Positions 1 to 8,078 of a DNA stretch of 64,000 nucleotides are shown here, piece by piece. The stretch spans positions 1 to 64,000 of the forward strand of contig NZ_JBHUEA010000001.1 of the NCBI RefSeq assembly GCF_042680685.1, in the 5' to 3' direction. Source of the stretch: Amnibacterium endophyticum (GTDB taxonomy: Bacteria; Actinomycetota; Actinomycetes; Actinomycetales; Microbacteriaceae). Below the pieces are notes generated by a model. That model had not been told where the DNA came from, did not search any database, and worked only from the letters and a program-made list of their open reading frames with translations. How positions within the stretch are numbered: position 1 is the stretch's first letter; the number at the start of each line of letters is the position of its first letter. The position numbers and the translations under genes are program-made.

Positions 1-274
1 CGACGCCCGCGGCCTGCGCCGCCGACCTCGCCGCGGCGACCGCGGGCGCTCGGACGGCGTGCGCGGCCCGGCCGGCGACGAAGCGGCGCCGGATCTCACC
101 CGCGGCGTCGAGCTCGCCGGCTGCGAAGCCGCGGGCGCGCTCGATCGCGTCGCGCGGCACGCGGTCCTCCGGCGCCTCCGCCTCGAACAGCGGCAGCACC
201 CGCTCCGCGCAGTCGGCGGCCCACGCCGCGACGAGGCGGCGGTCGTCGAGGTTCAGCGTCTGCGCGGAGGGCAC
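1..274 (-). CDS. Imm-5-like putative immunity protein (3' part missing)
   Basis: A GTG at 274 opens a frame of 91 complete codons that runs off the left edge without a stop. The N-terminus carries an LNLDDRR segment followed by AADCAERVLPLFE, then an alanine/arginine-rich helical stretch. This pattern is typical of the small all-helical proteins annotated as putative immunity protein (Imm-5-like). No function is proven for such stand-alone members. A purine-rich GGGAGG lies about 15 bases upstream, rather far for a ribosome site, so the start is approximate. No toxin gene is visible next to it; the other side is outside the window. Confidence 0.6.
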   Translation of the reverse strand, partial: MPSAQTLNLDDRRLVAAWAADCAERVLPLFEAEAPEDRVPRDAIERARGFAAGELDAAGEIRRRFVAGRAAHAVRAPAVAAARSAAQAAGV

Positions 275-416
275 CGCCCCATGGTGCCGCCTCCCGGAGT
301 CCCGGCATGCCTGCTGGAGCGGAGGACCCGGCACCGGGTGGAGGACGGAGCGCGGCCGGTCGTCCTCCACCCCGTCGCGGATCCTCCGCGCGGTCGCGGC
401 GTCCTCGCGGACGGGG

Positions 417-1196
417 TCAGTCGGCGGTCGCGCGCTCGAGCGGCAGCCAGTCGAGGACGTCGCGGATGTGGGCGTCCCAGTAGCCCCACTCGTGGTCGCC
501 CGGGCCGAAGTCCGTCGTCAGGTCGACGCCGCGCGCCTCGAGCGCCTCGACCAGGCGGTGGTTGCCGTCGACCAGCGCGTCCTCCGTGCCGCAGCAGACG
601 AAGAGGCGCGGCGCGCTTGCAGCATCGAGCCGACCGGCGAGGTGCAGCAGGTCGGACTCGTCCGGGACCGGGTCGCCGCCGAACACCGTCCGGAACAGGC
701 CCTCGCGCTCGCCCGCCTCGACGAGGGCGCGGACGTCGGCGACGCTCGACAGACCGGCGGCGGCCGCGAAGCGGTGCGGCTGGCGCAGCGCCCACTTGAG
801 CGCGCCGTATCCGCCCATCGAGAGGCCCGCGACGAAGGTGTCCTCGCGCCGGTCGGAGACGCGGAAGAACCGCTGCACGACCGCCGGCAGCTCCTCGGAG
901 AGGAAGGTCCAGTACCGCCCCGCCTCCCCCGGCAGGTCCGTGTAGAAACTGCGGTGCACCTGCGGCATCACGACGGCGAGGCCGCGCTCCTCGCCATACC
1001 GGCTGATGGAGGTGTTCCGCAGCCACATGCCGTCGTCGTCGCTGAGCCCGTGCAGCAGGTACAGCACCGGCGGCGGACCGCTGCGCTCCGCTCCGTCCGC
1101 GCCGATGCGGTGCTCCGCGGGCTCCGGCAGGACCACGGTCATCGCGGTGCCGAGCTGGAGCACGTCCGAGAAGAAGTCCACCTTCGCGACGGCCAT
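417..1196 (-). CDS. Alpha/beta-hydrolase esterase (tributyrin esterase / S-formylglutathione hydrolase-like)
   Basis: A 259-residue protein of the esterase-D/EstA-like alpha/beta-hydrolase family, predicted to hydrolyse short acyl esters in the cytoplasm. The nucleophile elbow GLSMGGYGALK places the catalytic Ser near residue 126. The acid is likely the Asp in CCGTEDALVD, and the His is in GDHEWGYWD near the C-terminus. YLLHGLSDDDGMWLR is the oxyanion-loop region. The ATG at 1196 is chosen because family members start just before this VDFFSDVL-type strand; the frame itself stays open far upstream because of GC content. It is divergent from the S53 peptidase, with a 42-bp palindrome between them. 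The natural substrate is unknown. Confidence 0.85.
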   Translation of the reverse strand: MAVAKVDFFSDVLQLGTAMTVVLPEPAEHRIGADGAERSGPPPVLYLLHGLSDDDGMWLRNTSISRYGEERGLAVVMPQVHRSFYTDLPGEAGRYWTFLSEELPAVVQRFFRVSDRREDTFVAGLSMGGYGALKWALRQPHRFAAAAGLSSVADVRALVEAGEREGLFRTVFGGDPVPDESDLLHLAGRLDAASAPRLFVCCGTEDALVDGNHRLVEALEARGVDLTTDFGPGDHEWGYWDAHIRDVLDWLPLERATAD

Positions 1197-1232
1197 GCCG
1201 CGAGCCTGCCACCGCTGCCGGGTGACGTCCTG

Positions 1233-1298
1233 GTGCGGCTCCCAGGTGCAGTTGCGGTCGCACGTGCGACCGCAACTGCACCTGAGGACCGCACGAGC
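1233..1298. repeat. Palindromic repeat, copy 1 of family A
   Basis: A 66-bp unit centred on a perfect 42-bp palindrome (1243-1284; each arm 21 bp beginning CAGGTGCAGTTGCGG). It is flanked by GTGCGGCTC on the left and AGGACCGCACGAGC on the right. The same 66 bp occurs at 3807-3872 with a single difference. This copy sits in a divergent intergenic region, upstream of both the esterase and the S53 peptidase, so it is not simply a terminator. Confidence 0.9.
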
Positions 1299-1469
1299 TG
1301 CGCGTCGCGCGCGACGCGCGCCCTCCGCCGTCGGAGCGGCGAGCCGCGCTCGGATCCTGCGTGCTCGCCGCCGTCGCCGCACGCCACGCTGTGCGGAAAC
1401 TTCGCAGAAACACAGCCCGTGCTGGGCTGCGGGTGCGCGGCCATCCCGACCGCGCATGGAGGAGGACAC

Positions 1470-3554
1470 ATGTCCCGTCGTACCCGCATGGTCGGCGGCT
1501 CCGCCCTGATGACCGCGATCGCGCTGGTGGGAGCCGGCGCCTTCGCAGCGCCGTCGAGCGCCGCCCCGGCTCGAACCACCTTGAACGGCAGTCGCCCCGC
1601 CTGGGCGCGATCGTCGTCCCTGAAGAAGGCAGCGCCGTCCAGCGACTGGGTGAACATCCGCGTCTACCTGAACTGGCGCAACCAGTCGGAGGCGGCGGCG
1701 ACCGCCCTCGCGGTCAGCACCCCGGGGTCGAGCAGCCACGGGAAGTTCCTGACCCCGGCGCAGTTCAAGCAGCGGTTCGCGCCGTCGCAGTCGGACGTCG
1801 TCGCCGTGCAGCAGTTCCTGCGCCACGCCGGCTTCTCGGTCGTCGAGACCGCCGACGACAACCAGTACGTCGCGGCGGAGGGCACGGTGGCGCAGGCGCA
1901 GTCCGCCTTCAGCACGAAGCTCGGCGAGTACACGGTCGACGGCCGCGTGCTGCGGGCGCCGGAGTCCGCGGTCAGCGTCCCGTCCTCGCTCGGCTCCACC
2001 GTGCAGGCCGTCGTCGGGCTCGACCAGGGTGCGGCGCTGCTCGCGCCGACCCGCTCCGCCGGGGACTCGCCGAAGCAGAACCACGGCGCTCCCGGCATCG
2101 GCTTCCGCGCGGGCGAGCCCTGCTCGCTGTGGTGGGGCGAGAAGACGGTGTCGACGCCGAACGCGCCCGCCTACGGCACGACCACGAAGCCGTTCGCGCC
2201 CTGCGGCTACACGCCGATGCAGGTGCGCGGCCTCTACGGCCTGAGCGCCACGGACACCGGCGCGGGGCAGACCGTCGCCTTCGTCGGCGCGAACGCGAGC
2301 CCCACGCTGGTGGACGACGTCGCGACGTACAGCAGGAACCACAACCTGCCGGCGCCGAGCATCACGGAGCAGGTGCCGCCGGGCGTCTACAAGCACCCGG
2401 ACACCCCGCAGCAGGTGCCCGGCGACTACTACGGCGAGGAGACGCTGGACGCCGAGGCGATCCACACCACCGCGCCGGGCGCCAAGCTGCTCTACGTCGC
2501 CTCGTCGAACGCCTACCAGGACTTCGACCGCAGCGTGAAGCGCATCGTGACCAAGCGCCTCGCGTCGATCATCTCGATCAGCTACGGGTTCAGCGGCGAG
2601 AACGTGCCCCAGGGGTACGTCAACAGCCTCAACAACACGTTCATGGAGGCGGCGGCCACCGGCATCGGCGTCTACGTCTCGAGCGGCGACAACGGTGACG
2701 AGGCGTCGACGTTCGGCAGCCCGCAGGTCGACTTCTACGCGGACAGCCCGTTCGTGACCGCGGTCGGCGGCACCTCGGCGGCGATCGTGCCGAGCGGCAC
2801 GGCACCGGCCGGCCTCGACTACGGCTCGGCGAAGGACCCGAAGTCCGCGCTCAACCAGCCCGGCTGGCAGCGGGACTTCGAGGTGGGCTGGCAGACCGGG
2901 CTCGACCCGATCTCCTCCACGTCGACCGACCACCTGTCGAGCGCGCCGTACGTGCTGAACGGGAAGCTCGAGGAGCCGCTGCCCGGTGAGTTCTACGGCG
3001 GCGGTGGCGGCGGCGTCAGCACGATCTTCGCCGAGCCGTCGTACCAGACGCCGGCGATCGGCGCCCGAGGCGGTCGCGCGGTTCCGGACATCAGCGCGCT
3101 GGCCGACCCGAACACCGGCTTCCTCGTGGGGCAGACGCAGCAGTTCACGGACGGCACGTACTACGACGAGTACCGGATCGGCGGCACGTCGCTCGCGGCC
3201 CCGCTGATGGCGGGCATGGCCGCGGTGCTGAACCAGCACAACGGCGGGAAGGCGCTCGGGTTCCTGAACCCGACGATCTACGCGGCCTACTCGGCCTCCG
3301 GATCGACGGCGTACTACGACGTCGACCAGGCGGACCTGTTCGGGAGGACCACGAGCGACCCGCTGCCGAGCGTCGTGCGGATCAACTACGCGAACAGCGA
3401 GAACGCGAAGGGCGGGCTGACCGCGAGCCTGCGGACGCTCGAGGAGCCGGACCAGTCGCTGCACAGCGTCAAGGGCTACGACGACGCCACCGGGGTCGGC
3501 ACCCCGAACGGTGGCGCGTTCTTCGACGGCCTCGTGCGGGCGCAGACGAAGTAG
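1470..3554 (+). CDS. Secreted S53-family serine-carboxyl peptidase (sedolisin/kumamolisin type)
   Basis: A 694-residue exported protease. The ATG at 1470 follows a GGAGGA site and opens a Sec-type signal peptide (SRRTR, hydrophobic stretch, cleavage near AAPSSAAPA). An N-terminal pro-kumamolisin activation domain follows (roughly residues 55-195), then the S53 catalytic domain. The Glu/Asp pair lies in GEETLDAEA near residues 322-328, an oxyanion Asp in SSGDNGD, and the Ser in GGTSLAAP near 572. C-terminal acidic loops (YDVDQAD, GYDDATGVGTPNGG) fit the calcium site of the family. Sedolisins act on proteins at acid pH after self-processing. It stands alone, bracketed by two copies of the same palindromic repeat. 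Family assignment is firm; substrate is not known. Confidence 0.93.
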   Translation: MSRRTRMVGGSALMTAIALVGAGAFAAPSSAAPARTTLNGSRPAWARSSSLKKAAPSSDWVNIRVYLNWRNQSEAAATALAVSTPGSSSHGKFLTPAQFKQRFAPSQSDVVAVQQFLRHAGFSVVETADDNQYVAAEGTVAQAQSAFSTKLGEYTVDGRVLRAPESAVSVPSSLGSTVQAVVGLDQGAALLAPTRSAGDSPKQNHGAPGIGFRAGEPCSLWWGEKTVSTPNAPAYGTTTKPFAPCGYTPMQVRGLYGLSATDTGAGQTVAFVGANASPTLVDDVATYSRNHNLPAPSITEQVPPGVYKHPDTPQQVPGDYYGEETLDAEAIHTTAPGAKLLYVASSNAYQDFDRSVKRIVTKRLASIISISYGFSGENVPQGYVNSLNNTFMEAAATGIGVYVSSGDNGDEASTFGSPQVDFYADSPFVTAVGGTSAAIVPSGTAPAGLDYGSAKDPKSALNQPGWQRDFEVGWQTGLDPISSTSTDHLSSAPYVLNGKLEEPLPGEFYGGGGGGVSTIFAEPSYQTPAIGARGGRAVPDISALADPNTGFLVGQTQQFTDGTYYDEYRIGGTSLAAPLMAGMAAVLNQHNGGKALGFLNPTIYAAYSASGSTAYYDVDQADLFGRTTSDPLPSVVRINYANSENAKGGLTASLRTLEEPDQSLHSVKGYDDATGVGTPNGGAFFDGLVRAQTK

Positions 3555-3697
3555 CGCGTGCGCGGAGGCCCGCTCGGACGACCCGTCCGGGCGGGCCTTC
3601 GCCGTTCCCGGACGCGCTCGGGGCGGAGCCGCTGCAGGGACGAGCGACCCGGCGCCGGTACCCGCCGCGGGCTCCGTCCGGCGCTGCGTGCGGTCGC

Positions 3698-3739
3698 CAG
3701 GTGCAGATGCGCTCGCACGTGGCAGCGCATCTGCACCTG
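3698..3739. repeat. Palindromic repeat, diverged copy of family A
   Basis: A 42-bp element with 16-bp perfect arms (CAGGTGCAGATGCGCT and its reverse complement) around a 10-base loop. Same length and same outer CAGGTGCAG arm as the two near-identical copies at 1243-1284 and 3817-3858, but with altered inner bases. It lies about 80 bp before the third copy, in the 340-bp convergent gap between the S53 peptidase and the dioxygenase. Confidence 0.8.
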
Positions 3740-3806
3740 CGCGCCGCAGGAAGGCGGGACGAGCGACCGGTCGCGGCGTGGAGGACGCACGACGGGCTTC
3801 GCCCTT

Positions 3807-3872
3807 GTGCGGCTCGCAGGTGCAGTTGCGGTCGCACGTGCGACCGCAACTGCACCTGAGGACCGCACGAGC
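3807..3872. repeat. Palindromic repeat, copy 2 of family A
   Basis: Matches 1233-1298 at 65 of 66 positions, including the perfect 42-bp palindrome at 3817-3858 and both flanks. It lies between the convergent ends of the S53 peptidase and the dioxygenase, where it could end transcription from both sides. The hairpin is not followed by a T-run on either strand. Apart from the repeats the gap 3555-3894 shows no gene. Confidence 0.9.
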
Positions 3873-3894
3873 GCGATCGTGGAGCGGCGGGCGG

Positions 3895-4926
3895 TCAGGC
3901 GGCGGCGATGACCCGGCGGCCCTCGCGCTCCGCGGCCGGGTTCAGCACCCCGGCGCGGGAGCCCGCGAGCTTCGCGCGCACGTGCTCGTCGCCCGTCACC
4001 GGCGCGTAGAGCGCGGGGTGCTCGGCGTCGACGAAGCGCTCGAGCGGGCCGTAGACCGCCTCGGGGTCGCCGTCGAAGAAGTACGCCGCGGACCGGCGCC
4101 GCTGGATCGTGCCGTCGACGATCGGAGGCTTCACCCGGTGCACGGTCGACAGCCAGCGCTCGTTGGTCAGCCGGGTCGTGAGGTCGCCGAGGTTCACGAG
4201 CAGCGCGCCCTCCGCGGGCTGCACGTCGTGCCAGCGGCCCTCGTGCAGGAGCTGCAGCCCCTTCACCCGATCCGCCCAGAGCACGGTGACGATGCCGAAG
4301 TCGGTGTGCTCGCCCATGCCGATCATGTCCTCGTCGAGCTCGACCCGGGTCCCCTCGGGCAGGGCGTAGTGGTTCGTGCGCAGCACCTCCATCGGATGCC
4401 GGGCGAGCCGGGCGAAGAAGCCGGCGTCGAGGCCGAGGGCGTCCTCGAAGACGCGGCAGAGCGTGCGGGCGACGCGGCCCGCCTCCCCGCGCCAGACGTC
4501 GATCCGCTCCTGGAAGCGCTCCACCTCGGGCCACGTGTTCTCGGCGTAGTGCTCCGCCATCAGCGCCTCGCCGGGCAGCTCGGAGGCCGCGGTGCCGACG
4601 TTGAACGCCTCGAAGAAGTCCTTCATCCGCGTCTCGGACTGCACGCCGAGGCTGAGGGCGAGGGACTCGGACTTCGGCGGCGTGTAGCCGCGGTTCTCGC
4701 CCGCGGGCCGCATCCAGCGGCGCTTGGTCGGAAGCGGCAGGCCGAACAGGTCGTCGAGCGCGGCGGCGAGCCCGTCTGCGGCGGCGTCGGGGACGCCGTG
4801 GCCGACGACCTGCAGGAACCCGACGGTGCGGCAGGCGGCGTCGAGCGCCGCGGCGGTCTCGGCGCGCTGCGCGGGGGTGCCGCCCCGCACGTAGGGCGCG
4901 AGGTCGACGACGGGGATCTGGAACAC
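3895..4926 (-). CDS. 2-oxoglutarate/Fe(II)-dependent dioxygenase, isopenicillin-N-synthase-like
   Basis: A 343-residue cytoplasmic oxygenase with the DIOX_N domain first (VPVVDLAPY-type start, VGFLQVVGHGVP near residue 40) and the 2OG-Fe(II) jelly-roll second. Iron ligands are visible as His207 and Asp209 in GEHTDFG and His263 in STVHRV. The co-substrate Arg/Ser pair is in RRRSAAYFF near 278. Length and layout match the IPNS/flavonol-synthase-like superfamily, whose bacterial members hydroxylate diverse small molecules. Nothing in the neighbourhood reveals the substrate. ATG at 4926 follows an AGGAGT site (CGAAGGAGTCC). Monocistronic by layout. Confidence 0.88.
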   Translation of the reverse strand: MFQIPVVDLAPYVRGGTPAQRAETAAALDAACRTVGFLQVVGHGVPDAAADGLAAALDDLFGLPLPTKRRWMRPAGENRGYTPPKSESLALSLGVQSETRMKDFFEAFNVGTAASELPGEALMAEHYAENTWPEVERFQERIDVWRGEAGRVARTLCRVFEDALGLDAGFFARLARHPMEVLRTNHYALPEGTRVELDEDMIGMGEHTDFGIVTVLWADRVKGLQLLHEGRWHDVQPAEGALLVNLGDLTTRLTNERWLSTVHRVKPPIVDGTIQRRRSAAYFFDGDPEAVYGPLERFVDAEHPALYAPVTGDEHVRAKLAGSRAGVLNPAAEREGRRVIAAA

Positions 4927-5095
4927 GGGAGGACTCCTTCGGATCGAGTGGATCTGCTCGCCGGAGGTGTCCGCTTTCCCGGCCCGTCAGGCCCCGCTGT
5001 CCGTTGAACTCGGCCCGTCGAGGCTACGGCGGCGGTGTTGCAGCGGTGTTACCGCGGACCGTGAGGCCGGATCCCGCCCGCCGCGAGCAGCCGTC

Positions 5096-5836
5096 TCAGC
5101 GGGTCGCGGTCAGCTGCATCCGGACGTAGTCGACGACCGGCTCGGGCAGCTCCTCCGCGGTGCGGAGCACGAGCGCCCGGCCCTCGTCAGCCGGCAGGTC
5201 GCGGAGGATCGCGGGCATCACGACGGTGGCGAGGAACGCCTCCAGCGGGCCGCCCCGCTGCAGCCGGACGGGATCCGGGACCAGGCGCACGTCGACGTCG
5301 TGGAAGCCGGCCGCCTCGAGCGCGGCCGCGGTCGCTCCCTCGTCGTCGAACGTCCAGCTCGACCCCTCCGCCGGTCCGCCCGCGCGCTGCAGCGCCGCCT
5401 GGAAGCCCGCGATGTTGCCGCGTCCGCCGAACTCCGCCTCGAAGCGGGCGCCGGCCGGCAGGGTCGCCGCGACCCGCCCGAAGAGGCCGGCGTGGTCGGG
5501 CACCCAGTGGAAGGTGGCGACGCTCATCACGGCGTCGCCGCGGACCTCCGGCGGCAGCGGCCGGGTCAGGTCGGCGTGCACGAGCTCGACCCGGTCGCAG
5601 CCGGCGAGGCGCCGCCGCGCCTGCTCGAGCATGTTCCGGGAGCCGTCGACCGCGACCACCCGGCCGCGGGGCAGCCGCTCGAGCACGCCCTCGGCGTCGC
5701 GGCCGGTGCCGCAGCCGAGGTCGACGACGGTCTCGTCGCCCGCGAGCCCGAGCCGGTCGATCACGCCCCGGCCCCACCGCACGTGCGGCAGGGGCAGCGC
5801 GTCGTAGGCGGACGCGTCCCACTCGAGCAGCTCCAC
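5096..5836 (-). CDS. SAM-dependent methyltransferase (class I, trans-aconitate-methyltransferase-like)
   Basis: About 246 residues. Motif I VVDLGCGTGRDAEGVL, motif II VVAVDGSRNMLEQAR, then HADLTRPLPPE and VMSVATFHWVPDHAGLF show a class I Rossmann methyltransferase of the UbiE/Tam type. The start is uncertain: GTG 5836 (VELLEWDASAYD) fits the usual family N-terminus but has no clear ribosome site, and the frame is open well upstream. Divergent from the M23 peptidase gene. Substrate unknown; Tam-like identity would need aconitate-site residues to be compared. Confidence 0.8.
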   Translation of the reverse strand: MELLEWDASAYDALPLPHVRWGRGVIDRLGLAGDETVVDLGCGTGRDAEGVLERLPRGRVVAVDGSRNMLEQARRRLAGCDRVELVHADLTRPLPPEVRGDAVMSVATFHWVPDHAGLFGRVAATLPAGARFEAEFGGRGNIAGFQAALQRAGGPAEGSSWTFDDEGATAAALEAAGFHDVDVRLVPDPVRLQRGGPLEAFLATVVMPAILRDLPADEGRALVLRTAEELPEPVVDYVRMQLTATR

Positions 5837-6055
5837 GCGCTCGACGCTACGCCCGGGCGATCGGAACGGGACATGCCGGACACGCCATCGAAATCCATGG
5901 CACCCGTGCGGGGGGTGTCTACGGTCCTGCGAGTCGGGGCCCGCGCGAGGACCCCTCGGGGGCGGAAGGGGACTGCGCTGCACCGCAACGAGGAGTCGCC
6001 GCACGACGCGACCCCTCGCCGCAGCCCGGGTCTGCCGACCGAGGAGATGCGGCAG

Positions 6056-7186
6056 ATGGCCGCCGAGGCCGCCGAGCTGCGCCGCCGCACCGCACCGCGC
6101 TCCGAGCCCGTCCGCACCGCACCGCGCTCCGAGCCCGTCCGCACCGTCCCGCGCGCCGAGCCGACCGCCGCGCCCGCACGCACGGACCCGATGCGCACCG
6201 TCCTGCGCCCCGAGCCGACGCGCTCCCCGGTCCGCACCGAGCAGCACCGCCCCGCGCCGCGCGCGGCGACGCAGCCCCGCCAGCCCCAGCCGCGCAGCAG
6301 CGCGCCGCAGGGCGCGGGACCGCGGGTCGTCCCGGGGCGGCCGCGCCCGCTGACGACGGGGCAGATCCCGGTCGCTCGCACGCGCGTCGTGCCCGCCGGC
6401 CCCGTGCGCACCGAGCAGCTGCCGGTGATCCGGCCCGACCTGCCGGTGCGGGGGCAGGCCCCGGAGCGCAGCCGCCTCCGCGAGGCGCCCACCGCGTCGC
6501 CCCGCCCCGCCCGGCGCCCGGTCGTCGTCCGCTCTCCCCCGCCGGCGCCCGAGGCGCCGACCGCCCGCGGGCGCCACCCCATGCGGGACGTCTTCGCCGT
6601 GCTGGCGGCGCTCGGGCTGGTCGCGATCCACGCGCTGCCGTCGCTCGCCGCCGCCGAGGCGCCGCCGGTCGCGGGCATCCAGCAGGACGGCGACGTGCAG
6701 CAGTTCTCCGTCGGCGACGTCGACGCGTCCGGCGTCACCGCCGACGGGGTCAGCGGGGACATGCCCGTCGTCGCGCCGTCATGGGTCGTGCCGCTGCACG
6801 GCGAGCTGCGCGACGGGTTCGGCCCGCGCCTCCAGCAGCCGGTGGCGGGCGTCAGCCTCTTCCACCGCGGCCAGGACATCGGCGGCGGCTGCGGCGCCGC
6901 GATCCACGCCGCGGCCGCGGGGCGGGTGGAGACCACCGGCTGGTGGGGCACCTACGGCAACTGGACGCTGATCGACCACGGCAACGGCATCGAGACCGGC
7001 TACGCGCACCAGGCGCGCATCATCGTCCACCCCGGGCAGCAGGTGAAGGTCGGCCAGGTGATCGGCTACGAGGGCAACACGGGCGCCTCCACCGGCTGCC
7101 ACCTGCACCTCGAGGTGCACATCAACGGCGTCGCGGTGAACCCGGTGCCGTTCTTCCGCGCGAAGGGCATCCCGCTCGGGAGCTGA
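6056..7186 (+). CDS. Membrane-anchored M23 (LytM/lysostaphin-type) metallopeptidase with Arg/Pro repeats
   Basis: A predicted peptidoglycan endopeptidase or LytM factor. The N-terminal ~175 residues are a low-complexity Arg/Pro/Glu region built from imperfect repeats of the type RTAPRSEPV. A single transmembrane helix follows (VFAVLAALGLVAIHALP), and the M23 domain is outside. Zinc and catalytic residues are visible in HRGQDIGG and HLHLEVH, with YAHQARI between. ATG 6056 is preferred since GAGGAG lies 9 bases upstream. An ATG at 6047 and codons further upstream (GTG near 5908) are alternatives because the frame is open to 4967. The gap downstream holds the short-word repeat array. The basic N-terminus would be cytoplasmic. 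Confidence 0.85.
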   Translation: MAAEAAELRRRTAPRSEPVRTAPRSEPVRTVPRAEPTAAPARTDPMRTVLRPEPTRSPVRTEQHRPAPRAATQPRQPQPRSSAPQGAGPRVVPGRPRPLTTGQIPVARTRVVPAGPVRTEQLPVIRPDLPVRGQAPERSRLREAPTASPRPARRPVVVRSPPPAPEAPTARGRHPMRDVFAVLAALGLVAIHALPSLAAAEAPPVAGIQQDGDVQQFSVGDVDASGVTADGVSGDMPVVAPSWVVPLHGELRDGFGPRLQQPVAGVSLFHRGQDIGGGCGAAIHAAAAGRVETTGWWGTYGNWTLIDHGNGIETGYAHQARIIVHPGQQVKVGQVIGYEGNTGASTGCHLHLEVHINGVAVNPVPFFRAKGIPLGS

Positions 7187-7304
7187 GTCCTGTGGCGGAG
7201 CGCTTCCGGCTCCGCAGCGCGACCGCGCGGACCGCGGGCACTCCCCAGGCCCGTCGGGCGGGGCGTCGTCCGTCGAGGGCCGCATCAGCCGTCCGGGTGC
7301 CCGT

Positions 7305-7448
7305 CAGCAGGAAGCGACCCGGCCGGAGTCCGTCAGCAGGAACCGGCGAGCGCTTCAGCAGGAAGCAGGACGATCGGCAGGAATGGAGCACCGCCCGGTT
7401 CCTGCTGATGCTCCTCGTTCCTGCTGAAGCGCTCCCTCGTTCCTGCCG
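7305..7448. repeat. Clustered CAGCAGGAA / TTCCTGCTG short-word array with inverted halves
   Basis: Four direct copies of CAGCAGGAA or CGGCAGGAA (7305, 7334, 7356, 7375) are followed by three inverted copies TTCCTGCTG/TTCCTGCCG (7399, 7418, 7440). The third and sixth copies extend to a perfect 17-bp inverted pair (7348-7364 with 7418-7434). The array fills the convergent gap between the M23 peptidase and pth. It can fold into several alternative hairpins. No gene is seen in 7187-7478. Confidence 0.85.
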
Positions 7449-7478
7449 ACGGGCTCGCGCTGCGAACGGGCTCGCGGG

Positions 7479-8072
7479 TCAGCGGGCGGCGCGGGGCGCG
7501 TTCCAGCGCTGCTGCGCGGGGTCGAGGCCCAGCGTCGCGAGGTCGATCACAGCGTCCTCCGCGTCGCCGAGGACGAGCGGCAGCTCCTTGCGCTCCGTCG
7601 GCGTGAAGTCGCGGAGCACGAAGTCGGCAGCCGGCTGCCGGCCCGGCGGGCGGCCGATACCGACGCGCACCCGCGGGAACTCGGGCGTGCCGAGAACGGC
7701 GGCGATGTCCCGCACGCCGTTGTGGCCGCCGTGGCCTCCCCCGGTCTTCAGCCGGAGGTCGCCGAACGGGATGTCGAGCTCGTCGTGGACGACCACGACC
7801 CGCTCCGGCGGCAGCGAGTAGAAGCGGACGAGCGCGCCGACGGGCCGCCCCGACTCGTTCATGTACGTCTGCGGCGCGGCCAGCACGAAGCGGGTGCCGC
7901 CCGGCCGGTCGCGGCCCTCGGCGACGCCGGCGCCCGTCTTGTGACGCGAGAAGCGGACACCGAAGCGGGACGCCAGGCCGTCGACGACCATCCGGCCCAC
8001 GTTGTGCCGGTTGCCCGCGTACTGCGTGCCCGGGTTGCCGAGCCCGACGACCAGCCAGGCGTCCTCCGCCAC
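7479..8072 (-). CDS. pth: Peptidyl-tRNA hydrolase
   Basis: A 197-residue Pth-family enzyme that releases peptides from peptidyl-tRNA dropped by the ribosome. The start LVVGLGNPGTQYAGNRHNVG carries the catalytic His and the first Asn. TYMNESG, HDELDIPFG (catalytic Asp) and GGGHGGHNGVRDI complete the conserved set. It directly follows the L25/Ctc gene on the same strand with a 6-base gap, the common rplY-pth order in actinobacteria. They are likely co-transcribed. Confidence 0.97.
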   Translation of the reverse strand: MAEDAWLVVGLGNPGTQYAGNRHNVGRMVVDGLASRFGVRFSRHKTGAGVAEGRDRPGGTRFVLAAPQTYMNESGRPVGALVRFYSLPPERVVVVHDELDIPFGDLRLKTGGGHGGHNGVRDIAAVLGTPEFPRVRVGIGRPPGRQPAADFVLRDFTPTERKELPLVLGDAEDAVIDLATLGLDPAQQRWNAPRAAR

Positions 8073-8078
8073 GGGTGA

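Noticed and set aside
1..799. 246-codon plus-strand frame at the left edge
   Set aside because: Runs opposite the Imm-5-like gene and the esterase; the translation is a low-complexity Arg/Pro/Gly shadow.
417..3464. A 1015-codon open frame on the minus strand through the S53 peptidase
   Set aside because: Only its last 260 codons are the esterase; the rest is the antisense shadow of the peptidase, arising because stops are rare at this G+C content.
1233..3872. Composite transposon carrying the S53 peptidase
   Set aside because: The bracketing repeats are short palindromes without a transposase or flanking target duplication; kept only as a repeat-bracketed unit.
7305..7448. CRISPR-like repeat array
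   Set aside because: Units are only 9 bases, spacing is irregular and orientation flips; no cas genes.
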